A DNA stretch of 23,878 nt from JBECKR01 sp040235415 (GTDB lineage Bacteria > Acidobacteriota > Polarisedimenticolia > Polarisedimenticolales > Polarisedimenticolaceae): contig JBECKR010000002.1 in assembly GCA_040235415.1 (NCBI GenBank), positions 1-23,878 on the forward strand. The letters run 5' to 3'. The notes beneath the pieces were generated by a model. The model saw only the letters and a program-made list of their open reading frames with translations. It was not told the origin of the DNA and ran no database searches. Made by a program: the position numbers and the translations under genes. Shown in pieces: positions 21,656 to 23,878 of this stretch. Numbering within the stretch: the first letter of the stretch is position 1; every line of letters starts with the position of its first letter.

Positions 21656-23718
21656 CAGCTCCGTCCTCCTTCTCCGGGGGCGGCCTTCGGCCCGTGGCAG
21701 TCGCGGCACGCCGTCGGGGTCGGGCGGTACACCACCCGCGGCTTCCCGTCCGGACCCGGCGTCGGCGCGTGGCAGCGCGCGCACGGGACGTTCTCGTGCG
21801 CCCCGCGCAGCTCGAACTTCGTGTCGCGGTCGTGGTCGAAGCGCACGGCCGGCCGGAAACGCTCGACGTCGTGGCAGGCCTCGCAGCGCCCGCGGTCCGG
21901 CCGCGCCGCGAACTGCTCGCCGTGAGGCGATTCGTGGCACGCTTCGCAGCGATCGTGCTTCGCCGCGAACGTCATCGGCTTGACCGGGCCCGCGGCCTCG
22001 AGCAGCCGGATCTTCGGCGGGCGCTCTCGTAGCTCGGCGTGGCAGGCGACGCACGGGACCGCGCGGTGGCCGCCCTCGAGCGGATAGTCGAACTGGGCGT
22101 GCACCGCGACGTCGACCGCGGCGGGATGCCAGCCGGCGGACGTGTGGCACGCGCGGCAGCCTCCGGCGACCGGGGCCGCGCCGCCGGCCGCGAACCGCCC
22201 GGCGTGAGGATCGAGATGGCAGGTCGAGCAGGCGGTGTCGATCGCGAACGCCACCTTGGCGGCGCCGAGACGCTCGGGACCCGGCAGCGCCGGGAGGCCC
22301 GGGCGGACCGGGCCGTGACACGCCTCGCACTTGGCGGTCGCGTGCCGCCCCTCGAGGGCAAGCTTCGTGGAGGCGTGTTCGGCCACGCCGAACGTGCTCG
22401 GCTTGAACGCGTCCACGACGTGGCAGCTCTCGCATCGTCCGTGATCGGCTCGCGAGGCGAGCAGCCCGCCGTGGGCGTCGCGATGGCAGTCGGCGCACGC
22501 GGCGTGCTTCGGGCGCAAGTCGACCCCCGCGGGCCCGAGCGCGCCCGGCGCGACACCCGGGGGGTTCTTCCGGTGGCAGGCCTCGCACTTGACCGTGACG
22601 TGCTTGCCGCGCAGCGGGTACTTCGAGCGGTCGTGCATCGCCGCGGTGAACGTCGACGGCCGGAACGCGGTCTCGTCGTGGCAGCGCGCGCAGTCGACCT
22701 TGGCCCCCGCGAGCGTCGCGGTGCCGGCGTGGGAGTCGCGGTGACACGCCCCGCAGGTCGCGAACGCCGGCTTTCGGCCCCAGGCGGTCTTCGGGTCGTG
22801 GCACTTCGCGCAGTCCGCCGCCGCGTGCTTCCCGCGCAGCGGAAACCGCGTCTTGCCGTGGTCGAACGAGCCGCGCGCCACGCGGTGGAAGTCGTCGGTG
22901 ACGTGGCAGCTCGCACAGTTCGGCCCGAGCGCGCCCGCATGCGGGTCGGCATGGCAGTTCGAGCAGCTCTCGTGCGGCACGGGGCGGTACAGCGGCGCCG
23001 GCTTGCCGTCCGCGCCGACCCGCTCGACCCGGCCCGGCACGAGATGGCACTTGGCGCACGGCACCGTCGCATGCTTGCCGGAAAGCGCGAAGCGGGTCTT
23101 GGCGTGGTCGAACCCGACCGCCGGCTTCCACGCGACGAACCCGTGGCACGTCTCGCACGTCGGACCGAGCGAGCCGCGATGGACGTCCTCGTGGCACGAG
23201 GCGCACGGCCGCTCGAGGCCGAGCCAGCTCCGCCCGGGATCGCGCCGCTTCAGAAGCGCGGCGACGGCTCCCTTCTGGTGCTCCGCACGGTGACACTTGC
23301 GGCAGTCCGCGGCGGCGTGCTTGCCCTGCAGCGGCCAGCCGGTCCGGCTGTGGTCGAACGCTTGCGGTTTCCCCTCGCGGAACACGATCAGCTCGAAGTC
23401 GCGCCCGCCGTGCTCCGGGTGGCACGACGAGCACTCCGAGCGCGCCTCGAGCCCGTGCAGGCCGCGCCTCGCCTCGATCAACGCCGCGATCTCCTTGTGG
23501 CAGGCGAGGCAGCGATCGTCGAGGCTGCGCTCGCCGGCGCCGTGGCACTTGAGGCACTCGAGGTTCGAGTCGAGGTCCGCGTGCGCGCGGGAAAGCGGCC
23601 CCGGCGACATCTGCGCGAGGGCCGGCGCCGCCGCGGCGAGCGCGACGGTGATCGCGGCGATCGCGAGCCGGGCCGTCGCTCGCCGGACGCCGCGGAGGGC
23701 GCGGCGCCGCTTCACCAC
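21655..23718 (-). CDS. Secreted multiheme c-type cytochrome, 23 CXXCH motifs
   Basis: The 687-residue protein has a Sec signal peptide (hydrophobic about 17-33, likely cut after Ala35, ALA-Q) and 23 CXXCH heme-binding motifs, from Cys55 to Cys671. Seven repeated modules of three hemes are visible, flanked by one heme at each end; each carries three more conserved His (in DxHxG, FDH and GKH contexts) that could be distal heme ligands. It is therefore a periplasmic or extracellular electron conductor. The start is GTG at 23718, overlapping the upstream membrane gene by 7 bp; a second GTG (23715) would give a GTGA overlap. The stop overlaps the flavoprotein ATG. Similar cytochromes take part in respiration to minerals or in quinol oxidation; the partner acceptor is unknown. 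Confidence 0.95.
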   Translation of the reverse strand: MVKRRRALRGVRRATARLAIAAITVALAAAAPALAQMSPGPLSRAHADLDSNLECLKCHGAGERSLDDRCLACHKEIAALIEARRGLHGLEARSECSSCHPEHGGRDFELIVFREGKPQAFDHSRTGWPLQGKHAAADCRKCHRAEHQKGAVAALLKRRDPGRSWLGLERPCASCHEDVHRGSLGPTCETCHGFVAWKPAVGFDHAKTRFALSGKHATVPCAKCHLVPGRVERVGADGKPAPLYRPVPHESCSNCHADPHAGALGPNCASCHVTDDFHRVARGSFDHGKTRFPLRGKHAAADCAKCHDPKTAWGRKPAFATCGACHRDSHAGTATLAGAKVDCARCHDETAFRPSTFTAAMHDRSKYPLRGKHVTVKCEACHRKNPPGVAPGALGPAGVDLRPKHAACADCHRDAHGGLLASRADHGRCESCHVVDAFKPSTFGVAEHASTKLALEGRHATAKCEACHGPVRPGLPALPGPERLGAAKVAFAIDTACSTCHLDPHAGRFAAGGAAPVAGGCRACHTSAGWHPAAVDVAVHAQFDYPLEGGHRAVPCVACHAELRERPPKIRLLEAAGPVKPMTFAAKHDRCEACHESPHGEQFAARPDRGRCEACHDVERFRPAVRFDHDRDTKFELRGAHENVPCARCHAPTPGPDGKPRVVYRPTPTACRDCHGPKAAPGEGGRS
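21769..23205 (-). repeat. Six tandem three-heme modules within the cytochrome gene
   Basis: Modules occupy residues 172-225, 252-307, 322-382, 408-468, 497-560 and 591-650, that is 23205-23044, 22965-22798, 22755-22573, 22497-22315, 22230-22039 and 21948-21769. Each reads CxxCH, DxHxG, CxxCH, an FDH-like His, GKH-like His, CxxCH. A more diverged seventh copy lies at residues 70-143. The linker before module two and the C-terminal end share a DGKP...YRPxP...CxxCH pattern, so the last CXXCH looks like the first heme of a truncated eighth copy. Confidence 0.85.
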
Positions 23719-23878
23719 AGCCAGGTGACTCCGAGCGCGACGACGGTCGCGACGTGGGCGGTGACCGCCACGAGCGCGGTGATGGCGACGGGGCGGTGCG
23801 CGACGTGCCAGTACCGGAAGATCCGGTGGGTGACGTCGAGCATCCGCATCTGCTGCGTCAGCGCGATCTCTTGCCGGG
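23712..23878 (-). CDS. Membrane protein with in-membrane histidines, probable b-heme subunit (C-terminal fragment)
   Basis: The frame is open from the window edge to a TGA at 23712-23714 and gives about 54 residues, including TQQMRMLDVTHRIFRYWH, then VAHRPVAITALVAVTAHV and a hydrophobic end, VVALGVTWLW. One TM helix is clear, with His residues on both sides (HRxFRYWHVAH, then AH about 16 residues later), as in cytochrome b-type quinol-oxidising subunits. It overlaps the cytochrome start by 7 bp, so the two are coupled. The rest of the gene is outside the window, so the b-heme assignment is an inference. Confidence 0.6.
   Translation of the reverse strand, partial: RQEIALTQQMRMLDVTHRIFRYWHVAHRPVAITALVAVTAHVATVVALGVTWLW

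Noticed and set aside
21655..23718. Many TGGCAC/GTGGCA strings suggestive of sigma-54 -24 elements or a DNA repeat array
   Set aside because: They are the reverse complement of TGC-CAC codons in the CXXCH heme motifs; they follow the protein repeat and lie inside the gene.

Overview
The window is about 24 kb of very GC-rich DNA, densely packed with genes, and it reads as an ordinary chromosomal stretch of a Gram-negative-type bacterium. Several features together suggest a lineage such as Acidobacteriota or Myxococcota/Desulfobacterota: a secreted tricorn-type protease, a REP-associated transposase, a DUF4388 protein, a GAF/sigma-54 activator and a 23-heme cytochrome. The sequence alone does not settle the phylum. 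There are no rRNA or tRNA genes, no CRISPR array and no phage genes.

Region 1 (1-2745, + strand) starts with the C-terminal end of an ECF-type sigma factor. It is followed by a small one-TM protein, probably an anti-sigma factor, and an overlapping membrane-anchored Spy/CpxP-like protein. After 332 bp of structured non-coding DNA comes a SlyD-type FKBP isomerase. A small REP-associated (Y1/HUH) transposase element with matching inverted ends begins at the isomerase stop codon. Region 2 (2746-6102, +) is a complete secreted tricorn protease.

Region 3 (6107-10368, - strand) is a tightly coupled four-gene operon for a MacAB/DevBCA-like export system: adaptor, ATPase and two FtsX-type permeases. 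Divergent from it (10491-12428, +) is a membrane HD-GYP/GAF cyclic-di-GMP phosphodiesterase, whose 3' end overlaps that of serA.

Region 4 (12422-18168, -) runs, in transcription order, as a DUF4388 protein, two tiny membrane proteins (one PspC), a stand-alone KAS III-like ketosynthase, a PhzF-like isomerase, a CrcB fluoride channel, a DUF190 protein and serA. The last four are close or overlapping.

Region 5 (18244-23878, -) is the most interesting. It runs from a truncated membrane protein with two in-membrane histidines (probably b-heme), to a secreted cytochrome with 23 CXXCH motifs built from seven three-heme modules, to a membrane-anchored iron-sulfur flavoprotein, and ends with a GAF-GAF-AAA-Fis sigma-54 activator. 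The first three overlap by 1-7 bp and look like an electron-transfer chain between NAD(P)H or quinone and the periplasm. The flavoprotein appears circularly permuted relative to thioredoxin reductase and has His in place of one cluster cysteine.
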